Assembly (NCBI RefSeq): GCF_964204645.1
Contig: NC_134027.1
Coordinates: forward strand, 4,638,485-4,702,484
Direction: 5' to 3'
DNA length: 64,000 nt
Origin: Tubulanus polymorphus
Taxonomy: Eukaryota > Nemertea > Palaeonemertea > Tubulaniformes > Tubulanidae
The notes under the pieces are model-generated. The model did not search any database, had not been told where the DNA came from, and saw nothing but the letters and a program-made list of their open reading frames with translations. A program made the translations under genes and the position numbers. Positions 52,168 to 64,000 of this stretch are shown piece by piece; within the stretch, counting starts at the first letter, position 1, and the number at the start of each line of letters is the position of its first letter.

Positions 52168-53540
52168 ATGATGTTTATCCAAGTGATAGTGATTGGAACA
52201 CTTTCTGTGCTGTTGTCAACATCATTGCGATTTCTATTCAAATGGGATCCAAAACCAATCTTAGGGGTGTATGCTAAAAGACGAGGTAGAACTTCCGTTC
52301 AGTTTTCATACAAAATCAGTTCAATGAAGAGTAAATTTCTTTTTTAATATTTGTTTGTTTATTTGTTCGAAAGGAAAGTGGTATTACGTCAAATATTGCG
52401 CTACAAGGCTTTCCCTATGGTGGCAAAAATTGAATGTGCCTAAGTTGAAATTTGCCAAAGATTCAATTGGAAAGGAAAATGTTGCGCTACTTATCGATAA
52501 AAATCTATTAAATATGGACAATCCACAACTGATCAGTCGTACAAAAAAGGTAAGATTACCTTATCATTTATTCATGTTATTGCTTGTGCATTTGTTGGAA
52601 AATGAATAAACTTCAATGTTAGAATATCATTAGTGTTTGACGTATTCTGTTTCTCCATGATACATTGTTGCATCCAAATATGGCATGTACACAACAGTAT
52701 CAGAGGCGGATCCAGACCGTATTAGCCGTATTGCCCAATACGGTCTAGAATTTTTAAGTGCCCTTCGAAATTTCACCGGCAATATTTTTGACGGCATTAT
52801 TTCAGCAACCGCTAATTCCGTGTCCGTAATCTGGGCATAATTATAAAATTAATCGGTATATACTGCTGCCGAGAAAGTGAGGAGAGATAATCATATTTGT
52901 AAAGCCTTTAATCATGTTAAATTAAAAAGGGCACTTTCCTTTTGCAAGGGGCACTCGTGCTTTAGATAAGGGCACCTTGTCCTTGCCTTTTCAGGGAGGG
53001 CTAAAGGGGCACTCGTACTTTAGAAGAGGGCACTATACGCGGAAAATGTTGAAGAAAAGGGCACTTTTTTGCCTAATTTTTAAAATTTTAGGGGCACTTT
53101 TGGTTTGGAAGATGGCACACGACATAAGGATAAATGTGAAGACGAGGCAATTTTTGCCGATTGTTAACAATGAAGGGGCACTTAGCCGTATTCTGTGTAA
53201 TTGTTAAGGGGCACTTTTAAAGATTATAGGGGCACTAGGCGAAGTTGGCGACAACCATTCTTTCATGGGTTCGCCAGCTTCATTTTTTATCTGCATCTGT
53301 TGAAATCTTGTCTCGAATTCGTTTATTCTGGATTGCTCTGCTAGCCTCTAGAAGCCCTCTAAAAGCCTTTAAATGGTACCATATTTTCAAAATTTTCCCA
53401 GACCCCCATCTAAGGACTTCGCGCCTTCGGCGCTCGCATTGACCTGGATACTGGGTGTGCCCTAAGATCTGAAAGGTGCCCTTAAATTTTCTTCCAATAC
53501 TGTCTACCAATCCCCCTGGATCCTCCCCTGAGTATAGGCC

Positions 53541-53575
<35 letters not shown>

Positions 53576-56500
53576 TCAACTACAAACCTCTCAAACCACA
53601 ATCGCCATCAGCTTTTGTCCTCATCATTTCCTTAATTTTAACTAATAATTGATACCCTTTGCATACTACTCTAGGTGTGTATGTATCATTATTACTCTGC
53701 CTGGCCATTTGGGAGTGAGAAATTGGAAGCAGCAAGGAGTCGTTTGAAACCTGTCTTCCAGGACTGAGTAAAGTCTCCTCGGGGTCCAGTTTTACCATTT
53801 AAAAAAATCTTAAGAAATTATTTTTTTCAGGATCAAGTCGACAGTATGTTTTTTTCTGCTCAGAATCAAGAGGGTTGTTGTATGGTAATGCATATATCGC
53901 GCAAACTCGACAGACAATGTGAAATATGGTTGACTATCGAATTACCCGGAATCGGTTATTACCAACATCCTTCCCATCCAGCGACGACTGTTTATAATAC
54001 CGCTGCTGGTTTTGCATTCAAAACTGATGGACTTCATTTTGAACAGCTCGTACCTATGCATCGCTGGCGAATCAGTTATAACGGTTTAATGAGGTTGGCT
54101 ATAAAACAATATCTGTGTTAAGGCCCGGGTGTTATAACCTTGAAAATCTTAAATTTTGAATATCGCATTTGACAGGAAGTGTAGGAAGACTGGTGCAGAT
54201 AATGAATCGCTCGATGAATTTGTTCATGTACGGTTCGTGTTTATGTGAGTGTAATATTGTTAAGTATGTTGTTCATTTTCTTGGATGGTTCCGTATGTTC
54301 AAAATACTTCTGTATGTTCAAAATACTGTATTTCAGTTGGGAAGCATATACCGATGTTGCTATAACGGAGAAAGATTCGGACGAATCTGCTTTGGCTGAT
54401 GCAATTGCTAGACAACCATGGGATTCTAAGTTTTACGAAGTGGCCATTAAACAGTAAGTTCACTTACTCCTAATAATTTTTATTCAAATCCTGTTATTTG
54501 ACCTTTTTTGTGCTAGATCAGTATCGAGGTGATTTATTACCCGAGTTTCAACAATTCAGTGATTGTCAATTTCGAGATTAAAGTTCAATGTTGTATCTTA
54601 TCTTAGAGTGTATTGTACAATAAAATATGATCAAGAATTGACTCAGAAATGTCTCCCAGCTATTAACAAGTGAAATTAGAAAATTAAAAAATCAACGTTT
54701 TATCAAACATTTTCATTATACATTTTTTTAAGAAAAAATAGAAAGGAGTACCATCAGTTTGGGGAAATGCAAGGTCAAATATTCATCCAGGGCCATGAGT
54801 GTCAAACACTGAATATAAGAGGAATGAGAAGACATATATTTGGTAGATTTTCTGTACACATACATCTCAAGAAGATCCTAATTTACGCCTTCTTTCCAAT
54901 AATAAGTGAAAACAACTATATTTTCTTGTTGCATAGGAGAGCATGATCCAAAAACATTCCATCGCAGTATTCTACATATGATTGTGCTTGAAGTAAGTAT
55001 ATAGTTTATATGTAGGCCTAGTGAATTATTTGAGTTCCTTATCTGTAGTACACTTTAATGGTATGCCTTAGCGTTTCAATAACAATGTTCGGAAATTCAT
55101 TTATTTTAGAATGGAACCTCATTCTGTGTCGGTGTAGTGAGCTATCCAGATTATCTTTCACAGTACGTTCAAAGCATTTATACTAAAACAACTTATTCAG
55201 TATGTAAGGCCATTTTTTCGATTGCTTGGATTAGATTTTTTTGAAGAAAAAAATGGAAGGGAGAAGATAAAGAATTTCAGGAAATGTTCTATCATAGGCA
55301 TTTTAGAATGGAAGGGAACAGGCAAAACATAAAAATGAAAAATTATTTAAATTCAAGAAAATTAATAATAGAAATATCAGAAAATAACAAAAAAACATCT
55401 TTTTTGATATGAGTTTTTTTGGGGGAAATGTGGGCAGGGGATCCGTACTCCTAGTGATTGAAAAAATCCCTGAAAAACAGTGGTGATAATTTTTCAGTTG
55501 GACAGTTGGCTGTTTCTTTGAACCATGTGGCAAACAGCATTCAATTTCTTCAGCGAGTTTGAGTTTACCTATTCTAGGCGAATATTTCAATCCTCCAAAA
55601 TGTTACTCATTTGAATTCAATGCAGGTAATTATATCCATTGAATTCATTACCGTAATCTGTTATTTTTGATTATTGTAATCTCAGTATTTCTAACTGAAA
55701 ATTTCATCGCAGGCGGAAAGCATTTCGAAGTCAAAATAGATCTTACGCAAACATCAAAACTATACTGCGGTGAAAATCTAGTTTTACAAATGTCTGGCTG
55801 TGTCGAGGTGAATGGTTCACCAGGGAGATGTTTAGCAGAATATATTTACAGGTATGTATGAAATATATTGCTTACCATGATGGTATAACCCTTTATTGTA
55901 TCGATGCATTTATTCGAATTTTTTACAATGCCATATTTTCAATTAGCTCAATAATCCATAATCTTGTTTATTTAATGTCAAAGATGCACTGATTCACAAC
56001 TACCCGTTGTAAATGCCCCAGAACAGTATCCACTGCTATCAGAACCAGAAATCAGTGCTAATGATCGTGAGATGATATGTATACCTTTCACAAAATCTGC
56101 CTGTTGCTCCTCTTCATTAGTCGGAGGCAAAGGAGCACAGCTAGGATCTTTGACTACTTTGAGTATTTCTAACGTAGGTTACTGCAATAAATGATTTTAT
56201 TGTTCACAATCCACATAATTCTGATTTCAATGGGCCTTCATTTTTTTTGCATCAGGTAAAGGTACCGAATGGATTCTGCCTATCGATAAAAGCCTATGAG
56301 ATTCAACTGAAGGTAAGGGATCCATTACATAACTTACTGAAGGTACTTAACTTCTTTGTCATTGATTGAAGCCGATTCATCCTTCTTGTAGGAAAACCCG
56401 GTTTTGAAAGAAGAAGTGGAAAAATTGGAAAACATTGTGCTGTAAGAATTGTTTTTATTACCTAAACAACTCCATCCAATCTAAGGATTGATTTATGTAT

Positions 56501-59500
56501 GTTCTATCAATTATATATCATTCAGGAAAAATGCTACTGGTAATGTTAAAGATATCTGTGAAGATGTTGTATCTGCCTTTAAGCAGTATGCCATCTGCAG
56601 TTCGGTTCAGAAAGCTATTGAACAAGAAATGAAAGTAGTTTTTGGTGATAAACAGGATGAAACACTTTTAGCAGTGCGCTCATCTGCTGCAGGTAATTAG
56701 TGCGCTATCTTAATTAAGATGTTTTTGACAATGATTGTTGAATATTTCACCCATATTTTTCAATCAATAATTATACTGTGTTTGTTATTTCAGGTGAAGA
56801 TGGTACTGAGATGTCTGCTGCTGGGCAAATGGATACAATACTTGGTGTGAAAGGTTTTCTGCAGGTTTGATCTCTTTTTTTTGTACACGTCCTAAAAAAC
56901 TGGATGTATTTTTGTATTGTAAATATTGGCAGGATTATTTTCTATTTTAGAAATAATTGATAACTTTGTATTTCTATCTTTAGATATTACATTGAAATCA
57001 TGGTAAGATTTTGATGTTTTCCATGTTTTTTGTTTTCTTGGTGTTTGATTGTGTTAGGTTTCTGCATTTCGTATTTGGTTTCAATAGCTTTCTATTTATC
57101 AAGCCTAGACTTAAGACCTATGTAAGACCATCTTAGTTCTATAACAAATCTTACAACTTTAGACCAGTCTTAAGATTTAAGACTATTATGGACTCGACTA
57201 TGGAACTGGCCCCTGAAATTTTATTTATCTTGTGATAAGACTTTAAATTGCTCTTGTTTTTGTGTATCATAGTTTTGTAGCCGTATTAGCTGGGATGTAT
57301 TCCAGTTCCAAGAGCTTTCATCGGTAGTATAGATAAAAAACCTAAAGCATAGTCTTATAGCCTTTTCTTTATAAAACGTCTATGATTATTTCTATCATAT
57401 AGTTTAGGCAAAACTCAAGGGTTTTTCTCATTTAGATTAAAACTTTCTTCGGTTTTGAGTTTTGTTTATGCCTACCCTGCTTTACTCACCATCTCATTTA
57501 TGCAAGCACCTTATAGTTTAGTCAAGAGTTAATTGCATTGATTATGAAATGTTGTATCTTTAAGGTTTTTGATGCAGTTGTGAAGTGTTGGGCATCTCAG
57601 TATGCTTATCAAGCTGTAGAATATAGAAGGTCCGTAAAAACTTTGTTGTGAAACTGATTTCAACTCCCCTGTCATATCTATTAGTGTGTTTATAAAGGGA
57701 CAGAAAATTCATACACATTTGTCTTCCCAAATACATTGATTAATATCAGAGATTTTTCTACGCCTTCCTATCCACACAAATGAATATGTAGGAAAATAAA
57801 TCCATGTCCCCGTGATGTTTTCGTAAAAACATATTTTTAATGAAATAGACAACATGGTCAGCCTTTACGCTCGGTGATGGGTGTAGTTGTTCAAGAGATG
57901 GTCCTATCGGAAGCATCAGGAGTCCTATTCACTCGTGAACCTTTGACCGGTGATCCAGCTGTAATGACCATCAATGCCAACTATGGACTCGGGGAGGCAA
58001 GTTTTATGAAGTGTTCATTTCGTGACCTTTTGATCGGGATCTTGAAAACGTTATCAAATTGAATTTATATTACATCAGACAGTTGTATCCGGTGAGGCAG
58101 AACCTGACACTATTACTTTGTCTCGCACTTGGGATGATAAATTAGCCATACTTGATAAAAAAGTGGGTGAAAAGAAGGTTCAGATGCATGTTCTAGAAGA
58201 CGGAGGCACAGAAATCAAGGAAGTAGGACTAAAGGATATGGCCAAGTGTTGTTTAACAGATGCCATGATTCTTCATTTGGGAAACTTAGGTGTCCTCGTA
58301 AGTACTGGTAACATCAAACATCTTGCCGATATAATAAATGCTTTTTATCACTATCTGTTTATTAAGTACAAATTGTTTCTTTGAATAACAGATGGAAAAA
58401 TACTTTGGGGATCCTCGTGATATTGAATGGGCAGTACATGGTGGCTGTCTATATTTGCTTCAGGTAGGCCTACCGTAAATGACAATTCAGGTGCCCCGCA
58501 GCTTGATAAAATCTTCAAACTCATGCACAAATGTTTTTTCTCAAGGCTCGACCCATTACATCATTCGATACAGAATCTGACTACGAATTGATCCACGAGT
58601 TTGATTCACCGCTGGCCAGTGACAAAGAATGGCTGACCACTGCTAATATCCAGTATGTTGAAAATTTCCATTTGATTTTAAGTGAAACTTTTTGTGGTAG
58701 TATTTTTTTCAGTGTTAATTGTGTTGTATTTATCACTGAATCTTTGTTTCAAGGGAGATGATGCCATCAGCGGTGACTCCGCTGGGATTAGACAATTTTG
58801 GACGATCAATTAATTATGTGTTCCATGTAAGTTTATCAATGTATTATTATGTATGTACCAGCATAAATCATTTCACTGCATTGACAATCACTGTATCTTA
58901 AAATCTAAATATTTCAGAATTTGTACAATGAGCAGCGATTACTTAAACTTGGTAACAATTTGAATCTTTGGAAGTTCATGTCAGTCTGTCGCAATCATCT
59001 ATTCATCAATATCTTTGTAAGTACTGAGTTTTTATTGTTAAAACGTTGTTGACTGCGGCTAGTTGTTGGTTTAATGTGATATGATATTTTATCTCAAGCA
59101 CATGGGTATGACTGGAGAGAACCATGTTGCTGGAAACAATCATGTATACGCAGAAGTTTCTTTATTCGGCGAGACATTGGACAACTATCCAGAGGAGCAG
59201 ATTTTAGAATACACTGGAAAGGGCTCATTTTTCAACAGGCTGTTTGCAGGTTTCAATGGATATTTGGTAATTGTCTAAGTCCTTGCTTATAATCTATGAG
59301 CAGAAATAATTCATTTCTTAAAACACATGAATTGTGCATTTTTTTTCGGGCTGGGCGATATTTAAGAAAATTAAATTAAATTTCTATTTTGAATTTTATC
59401 TGCCTTTGCAGCGGATAAATTTTCAATTTCATCAAAACATCTTTTTTTACCATCAAGGGGAGATATGTAGCAAAGAAGATGACCAAGCGGTGGGAGAATG

Positions 59501-62500
59501 TCTTGAAAACATACAAAATCGATGGTGACAGTGTACAAGAACTGTATGAAAACATAACATTGTATCACCCAGACATGTATCAGGTATGCGTTCTACATGA
59601 ATTCGATACTAGTTTCATAGTAAGATTTCTCAAAGTAACGAAATATATGTACATTTTTTTTATACCTTAGTGTTGGTTTGACACAGTGGGAAATACTTCA
59701 AGTTCTGCTATCTGGAGTTTGCTCATTGTCACTGTTCTATCAAAAGGAAAGACAGGTAAATTTACATTTAGGTGTATCTATACATGCCAGCAGAGATATG
59801 CCACTTAAACTTGAATTTACTGCTAAATATGTAAATCTATTTTAGAGTGGACTGCTGAGATATCAAGCGATGTTGCTATGATATTATCGAAGTGTGAAGA
59901 TGTGTTAAGTGCTGGTGTTCCAGCAAGCATACGGGTAAATACATTGTTTTACAAATACTTAAAACTAATGCTGAATTCTTGTATGAACTTACTCATGTAG
60001 ATGATACATATCCTCATACATCTCATTTATAGGAAATTGCTAGAAGTATTTCTGAAATCGGGAAAGATGATGAATTTCTGAAATTGGATAGCCAGGTTTG
60101 CTAAATTTTGGTTTCGTTCCGTTATAGTGATACACAATGTGATTTAGCATTTTTTGAAAGCACTTTTTATCCAAAATGGTAATTTCTTATTTTCACTATT
60201 GGTTAGACTGCAGTTGAATGGCTGAACTCTGAGGGAAGTGGCAAAGTTAAGAAACAGTTTGCTGATTTCTTAGCACAACATGGACATAGATGCGTGAGAG
60301 AGGTATGATTGATGTGACAGTTTTAGGTAGACATTGACTCATTAATAATTGATTTTGAACAATTTCCTATATTTTTTCTATGATAGGCTGAATTACGCGA
60401 AACGTCTTGGAGATTTGAACCCACCAAATTGATTCCATCCATACAGGTAACTAAACTGCTCAGACTTTTTTTTAATGAAATTATTTTCATATGTTAATCC
60501 CCACACGTTTTCGATATTTTTGTAGGCAATTCTGAAAACCAAACGATTTGAAAATGAGCTAGACCGAGATGTTATGTCCGTGGCAGATACAATAGCTAAA
60601 CTAAAAACACCAACAACAGCTAAAACTAGGTATTACACTACAATACATTGTACATCCAAATTACCAACAAATAATGAAAATAAACTTGGTATTGAGAAAA
60701 TTGTTTTTTCAGATTCATTCTCAAGTGGCTAATCCCTTGGGCGAGAGAAGCAGTTGGAAAAAGAGAGTGGGGAAAAGTTAGTGAAAAATCGTCTATACAC
60801 TGACCACTGATGATTCTTCTTTCATGTTTTTCATCTATTCTAACATTTTCAGTCGATTTCAATTGAAATGATGGAGGCGTTCAAACAAGCTTATTGGAAA
60901 CTAGCAACTTTGATGGTTCAAGAGGTTAGCACAAGCTTCATCTTTGTTCGTCCTGCAGTTAACTTATTTTTCAACGCTGAGTTGATATTATTTTCAGAGT
61001 CGACTTCCTGACAAAGATCTATTGTTTTTCCTGACGCATGATGAAATTGGAAAACTGATCAAGACGAGATCCGCAAGACTCATAGCGAGGTACGTATAAT
61101 GGAACAAATAATTCATCGAAGAACAATCCAGAAATTAACGCTACAATTATATAAAAAATCGAACGAATAAACTTTATTGAACCGCACTGATGAGTATAGC
61201 CTATATCAGGGTGGCCACTGACCTGGAAAACTCAGGGAATCAGAAAAATCTGGAAAAAATCTGGGAAAATTCAGGGAATTTAATAAATTTTAGCAAAAGC
61301 CTGGAAAACTTCGGATAATGTTATTGACCTTGTGTTTCTTTATCATGGCGTGAGTGATCCAGTGAAAAATAATGAATTTTAACATTTTAAATCTAGAAAT
61401 TTCTCTGATTTACTCAGGGAATTTTGTGTAATCACATGGAAAAATCAGAGATTTGTTAATGGGTGGAAAGTGACAAGAATTGATGATAAAATTTACATTT
61501 GAATCGGTTTTTTTCTAGCACCAGCAGTTGCGCTAGTAACTTTTTTCTTTTCACCTTTACCTTTAAACAACTTAGCAACATCTAATACATTATTATGAAC
61601 AGTATTGCTATTAATAACAGATTCTGAATCGTTGAAATGAGTGTCCATTTCTAACTGTATCGGTGTGTATAGATTATACCATTGTTTTGATTGATTACTG
61701 AGTCCGATGTCTGTATATACGTACTGCCATTGAGGCAGACCGAGATGGATCAACATCAGACGATAATATTTGGAAAACGATTCCGCCAGAAAATGCCACT
61801 CGAACGATCGATCGAGGAACCATATCTCCGGATTACTGGACGGAACGCCGGCTTTCGTGTTCTTATAACAGAGCGCTACTTTTCCGTGGCCTTCGCAAGG
61901 ATCTAATTCGAACAGACGACTTCTGGCGTCGAAACGAGGTCTCGCGAGATCCGTTGCGTCGTCGCGATCGACGTCGACAATTGAGGGAGCGTCCTTATTG
62001 ATGCTGTTCAACGTAGCGCCGATGCGACCCAGATGAAGAATGCCGTTCACTTCCATTCGGCCGAGCGCGATTTTCGAATCGATGACCTTCGTCGACCACT
62101 TGACCAACAGTCCATCCATCGACCTGTAAAACTCTTTTAAATCGTCCGGTAAAACGCAGTTATGTCGATGTTCCCAGCTGTAGAGTTCGCTTTGATCGGC
62201 CGGACTGTGACGCGACACCATCACATCACAAACTGTATGACGCTTTTCAAGTGAGGTCAAAATTTCTTGCAGTAGCCTTTCATGAGTCGAGGAGAGTTTT
62301 TTACCCGAGGAAATGTTTGTCTTCTCTTCCATATTCATCTAACCAAATGCTTGTCTTGGAATTGGAAGCCACGGAACGGTCAATACACAGGCTGGAGTGA
62401 GGACAGTCACAGCGCTTTGCCTTTGATTTGAACGTCTACGTATTTCAAGAACCTCTGTTTTGATAGTCTGAGTACCAGGCGATGTACGGAGGATTCCCCT

Positions 62501-63781
62501 ACAACAGGAACATCGGAGCTAGATATTTGACTACTGTATCTGCTGACATCAGTACTGCCTGACATCGTTTTGTTTTGTTTTGTTTACGGAAGTAAAATAT
62601 CAAGGTTTAATCGCATTCCACGCATCCATGTCAGTGTCACTATTTACTGCACAAAAACTACCGAAGTTAGAATCAATTCAAATTCGATTTTATTATTCCG
62701 ACCTAACCGGAGGTTTTTAGTATTTCTATACAACAAACAAATTACAATACAAACCCATGTGCAGTTATACAAGTCTACAAATTGAATTGATCATTAGGAA
62801 ATACACTTGCATTATTGTTTAAAATAACATATATTTATTGTCAATTAATATCTCAATCTAGGGCAACGCGAAGAAGACGTATTTTCCCGTTACAAAGAGA
62901 TCTCCAGTTCCCTGTGTTGAATACTGGGCATCCAATTGCAGTAGGCATTCATTTACGTTATTTCTTTTATTTCGTTATGCATGATTACCTCAATGAGTTC
63001 CATTACTTATTTCAGTTGGATGAAGGCTCAGAATCTGATGATTATTTCGTTACCTCAGTCAGATTGAAAGGTAGGTTTTATCTACTTTATCGTTTTGCCT
63101 TTTCTAATATCTACTTGAATTCAGAGGATACATACTTAACTTTTCTCCTTTTTTCCAGGTGTTCCTGTCAGTTTAGGTAAGATAAAAGGGAAGGCTCGTG
63201 TTGTGAAAAGTTTGAAAGAAGCCGAATCCATTCAGGTACAGTTTACTAACTTTTCCATGACCACTTGATTTGCTTTATTTTTCTGAAGTTAATATTGCCC
63301 AACGAATCGTGATTTATTTAGTAGCTTGAATTCATTGCAGTATGGAGAAATATTGATTGTTTCATACACTGATGTCGGTTGGACCCCATACTTTCCTCTC
63401 ATTAGTGGATTAGTTACAGAAATAGGTGGCCTTCTATCGCATGGTAACTATATATATATTCGATAGTATTATTTCAAATAACTTGCACATCACAAGACCA
63501 TTTAATTTTTTCTTTGTGTAAAATTCAAGGAGCTGTTGTTGCAAGGGAATATGGGTTACCGTGCATTGTGAGCTGCGCTAAAGCTACTTACTCTTTCAAA
63601 TCAGGTAGGAATTGTTAGATGATATCAAACTTTGAAACAATATTAAGATTGAATAAGTTTTGGGTGGGAGTATTAATTGATCATAACTTTAATTTTCTGT
63701 TTTTTAGGGGATAATGTATTTCTGGATGCTACCATTGGAACTATTGAAAGAATAGAGGAAGATGTTTCACGTCAACAATAA
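52168..63781 (+). CDS. PEP-synthase / rifampicin-phosphotransferase-like enzyme, 1354 aa
   Basis: 39 exons: 52168-52330, 52374-52549, 53831-54093, 54176-54244, 54337-54453, 54742-54842, 54937-54992, 55110-55162, 55498-55625, 55713-55851, 55984-56173, 56256-56312, 56392-56441, 56526-56692, 56794-56864, 57565-57629, 57849-57996, 58079-58297, 58392-58463, 58546-58652, 58754-58826, 58918-59016, 59099-59266, 59458-59583, 59671-59755, 59846-59934, 60033-60095, 60207-60302, 60387-60446, 60526-60629, 60713-60776, 60853-60924, 60998-61089, 62862-62940, 63016-63070, 63159-63235, 63341-63443, 63530-63604, 63708-63781. Phase holds throughout. Residues 1-26 form a membrane anchor. A PPDK-type ATP-binding domain (about 460-775) shows GGKGAQLGSL (469-478), RSSAAGEDGTEMSAAGQMDT (572-591), GVLFTREPLTGDP (646-658) and ARPITSF. 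MPSAVTPL (807-814) is typical of the PEP-synthase/RPH group. The C-terminal phosphohistidine domain has GGLLSHG, with His1305 the likely swinging phospho-carrier, followed by AVVAREYGLP. Relatives move phosphate from ATP through His to a small molecule; the substrate here is unknown. Confidence 0.92.
52701..53530. mobile_element. hAT-like non-autonomous element in an intron
   Basis: The ends are short inverted repeats: CAGAGGCGGATCCAG at the left and, read inward from the right, CAGGGGAGGATCCAG (two mismatches in 15). Such ends are typical of hAT elements. The interior has no transposase. It contains many GGGGCAC/GTGCCC words and the phrase TTCGCGCCTTCGGCGCTCGC. I see no clean 8-bp duplication (left flank AACAGTAT, right flank AGTATAGG), so it is probably old. 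It lies in the second intron of the PEP-synthase-like gene. Confidence 0.55.
53542..53575. repeat. (AG)n microsatellite
   Basis: A nearly pure AG run directly beside the right end of the hAT-like element. Confidence 0.9.
61173..61178 (-). promoter_or_regulatory. Probable poly(A) signal of TPGS2
   Basis: AATAAA on the minus strand, about 315 bases after the TPGS2 stop and still inside the host intron. It would let TPGS2 end before reaching host exon 60998-61089. Confidence 0.5.
61208..61480. repeat. Diverged interspersed repeat with CTGGAAAACTCAGGGAAT phrases
   Basis: The stretch starts CAGGGTGGCCACTGACCTGG and has several variants of CTGGAAAA and CAGGGAATT. Similar phrases are common in old DNA-transposon-derived repeats of animals. 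The right end does not form a clear inverted repeat with the left, so its class and limits are uncertain. It lies between the TPGS2 stop and its likely poly(A) signal, so it may sit in the TPGS2 3' UTR. Confidence 0.4.
61493..62338 (-). CDS. TPGS2: Tubulin polyglutamylase complex subunit 2, intronless, 281 aa
   Basis: A single open frame encodes a protein with strong TPGS2 resemblance: ELYSWEHRHNCVLPDDLKEF, SMDGLLVKWS, FELDPCEGHGKVALCYK, EIWFLDRSFEWHFLAE, YYRLMLIHLGLPQWQY and SNQSKQWYNLYTPI. TPGS2 is a non-catalytic subunit of the polyglutamylase complex built around TTLL1, which adds glutamate chains to tubulin of cilia and neurons. The fold is probably SMI1/KNR4-like. The C-terminus is Lys-rich (KLFKGKGEKKK). 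The length is close to the human protein (about 300 aa). The gene lies wholly inside intron 61090-62861 of the PEP-synthase-like gene on the opposite strand. Lack of introns suggests a retrogene or ancestral intron loss. The first ATG (MNMEEK) is used; an upstream short ORF precedes it. Confidence 0.92.
   Translation of the reverse strand: MNMEEKTNISSGKKLSSTHERLLQEILTSLEKRHTVCDVMVSRHSPADQSELYSWEHRHNCVLPDDLKEFYRSMDGLLVKWSTKVIDSKIALGRMEVNGILHLGRIGATLNSINKDAPSIVDVDRDDATDLARPRFDARSRLFELDPCEGHGKVALCYKNTKAGVPSSNPEIWFLDRSFEWHFLAESFSKYYRLMLIHLGLPQWQYVYTDIGLSNQSKQWYNLYTPIQLEMDTHFNDSESVINSNTVHNNVLDVAKLFKGKGEKKKVTSATAGARKKPIQM
62407..62565 (-). CDS. Upstream ORF of TPGS2, 52 aa
   Basis: An ATG at 62565 opens a 52-codon frame that stops 68 bases before the TPGS2 start, in a different frame. 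The peptide begins MSGSTDVSRYSSQISSSDVP and continues with a basic stretch (RLVLRLSKQRFLKYV). I do not recognise it. It may be a regulatory uORF, a small protein on a bicistronic mRNA, or non-coding leader. It lies in the same host intron. Confidence 0.3.
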   Translation of the reverse strand: MSGSTDVSRYSSQISSSDVPVVGESSVHRLVLRLSKQRFLKYVDVQIKGKAL

Positions 63782-63830
63782 ACAGATACGTTCATATCTA
63801 TTCCAAGGACCTCAAAACATTTATCCCATC

Positions 63831-63836
63831 AATAAA
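63831..63836 (+). promoter_or_regulatory. Poly(A) signal of the PEP-synthase-like gene
   Basis: AATAAA 50 bases after the stop codon. The remaining sequence to 64000 is AT-rich and shows no other feature. Confidence 0.6.
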
Positions 63837-64000
63837 ACGACTTCATTGGAGGGGTCTCAATATGATAAGGATTTAAATGCGTTGACTTGAGTTCTTGAGG
63901 AATTATGACGATGAAACCTGTGTTGAAAAAAGATTATACACGGACTTTTTACGATTTATAAAATTTAATATTTAATTTTATTGAATGTTTTGAAAATGTA

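Noticed and set aside
57050-57530. Intron segment with repeated CTTAAGAC and inverted AAAACTCAA words, like a MITE
   Set aside because: No consistent terminal inverted repeats or target duplication could be defined by eye.

Overview
This is eukaryotic nuclear DNA from an animal. Genes are split into many short exons with consensus GT-AG introns, the base composition is AT-rich, and the recognisable proteins are metazoan: a Snail zinc-finger factor with SNAG domain, ALG12, an MGAT5-type glycosyltransferase and tubulin polyglutamylase subunit TPGS2. A multi-exon PEP-synthase/rifampicin-phosphotransferase-like enzyme, an intact PIF/Harbinger transposon and Penelope-like hammerhead-type repeats suggest a marine invertebrate, perhaps a lophotrochozoan (mollusc, annelid or brachiopod). 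The phylum is inference; no marker settles it.

Layout. 1-2680: no gene seen. 2681-8157: a complete two-gene Harbinger DNA transposon with perfect 29-bp terminal inverted repeats, a 3-bp target duplication, a 402-aa DDE transposase (+) and a 324-aa Myb/SANT-like protein (-), arranged tail to tail, with a nested 182-bp MITE. 8158-33876: about 26 kb without a recognisable gene, holding an 86-bp-arm hairpin (8636-8830) and a 1.77-kb inverted repeat with two 571-bp arms (17784-19551). 34428-36674: two-exon snail gene (-). 36944-37150: possible first exon of a divergent gene. 37865-37971: a 107-bp insertion flanked by 13-bp duplications.

38957-41450: ALG12 (+, nine exons). 42208-46982: MGAT5-like gene (-, twelve exons), convergent with ALG12. 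ALG12 acts on the N-glycan precursor in the ER and MGAT5 branches mature N-glycans in the Golgi. 46983-52167: no gene seen. 52168-63781: 39-exon gene (+) for a membrane-anchored 1354-aa PEP-synthase-like phosphotransferase. Its second intron holds a hAT-like element, and a 1.77-kb intron holds an intronless TPGS2 gene on the opposite strand.

All exon models were built by hand from reading frame, splice consensus and family similarity. Every model keeps phase across all junctions. None was checked against transcripts or a database.
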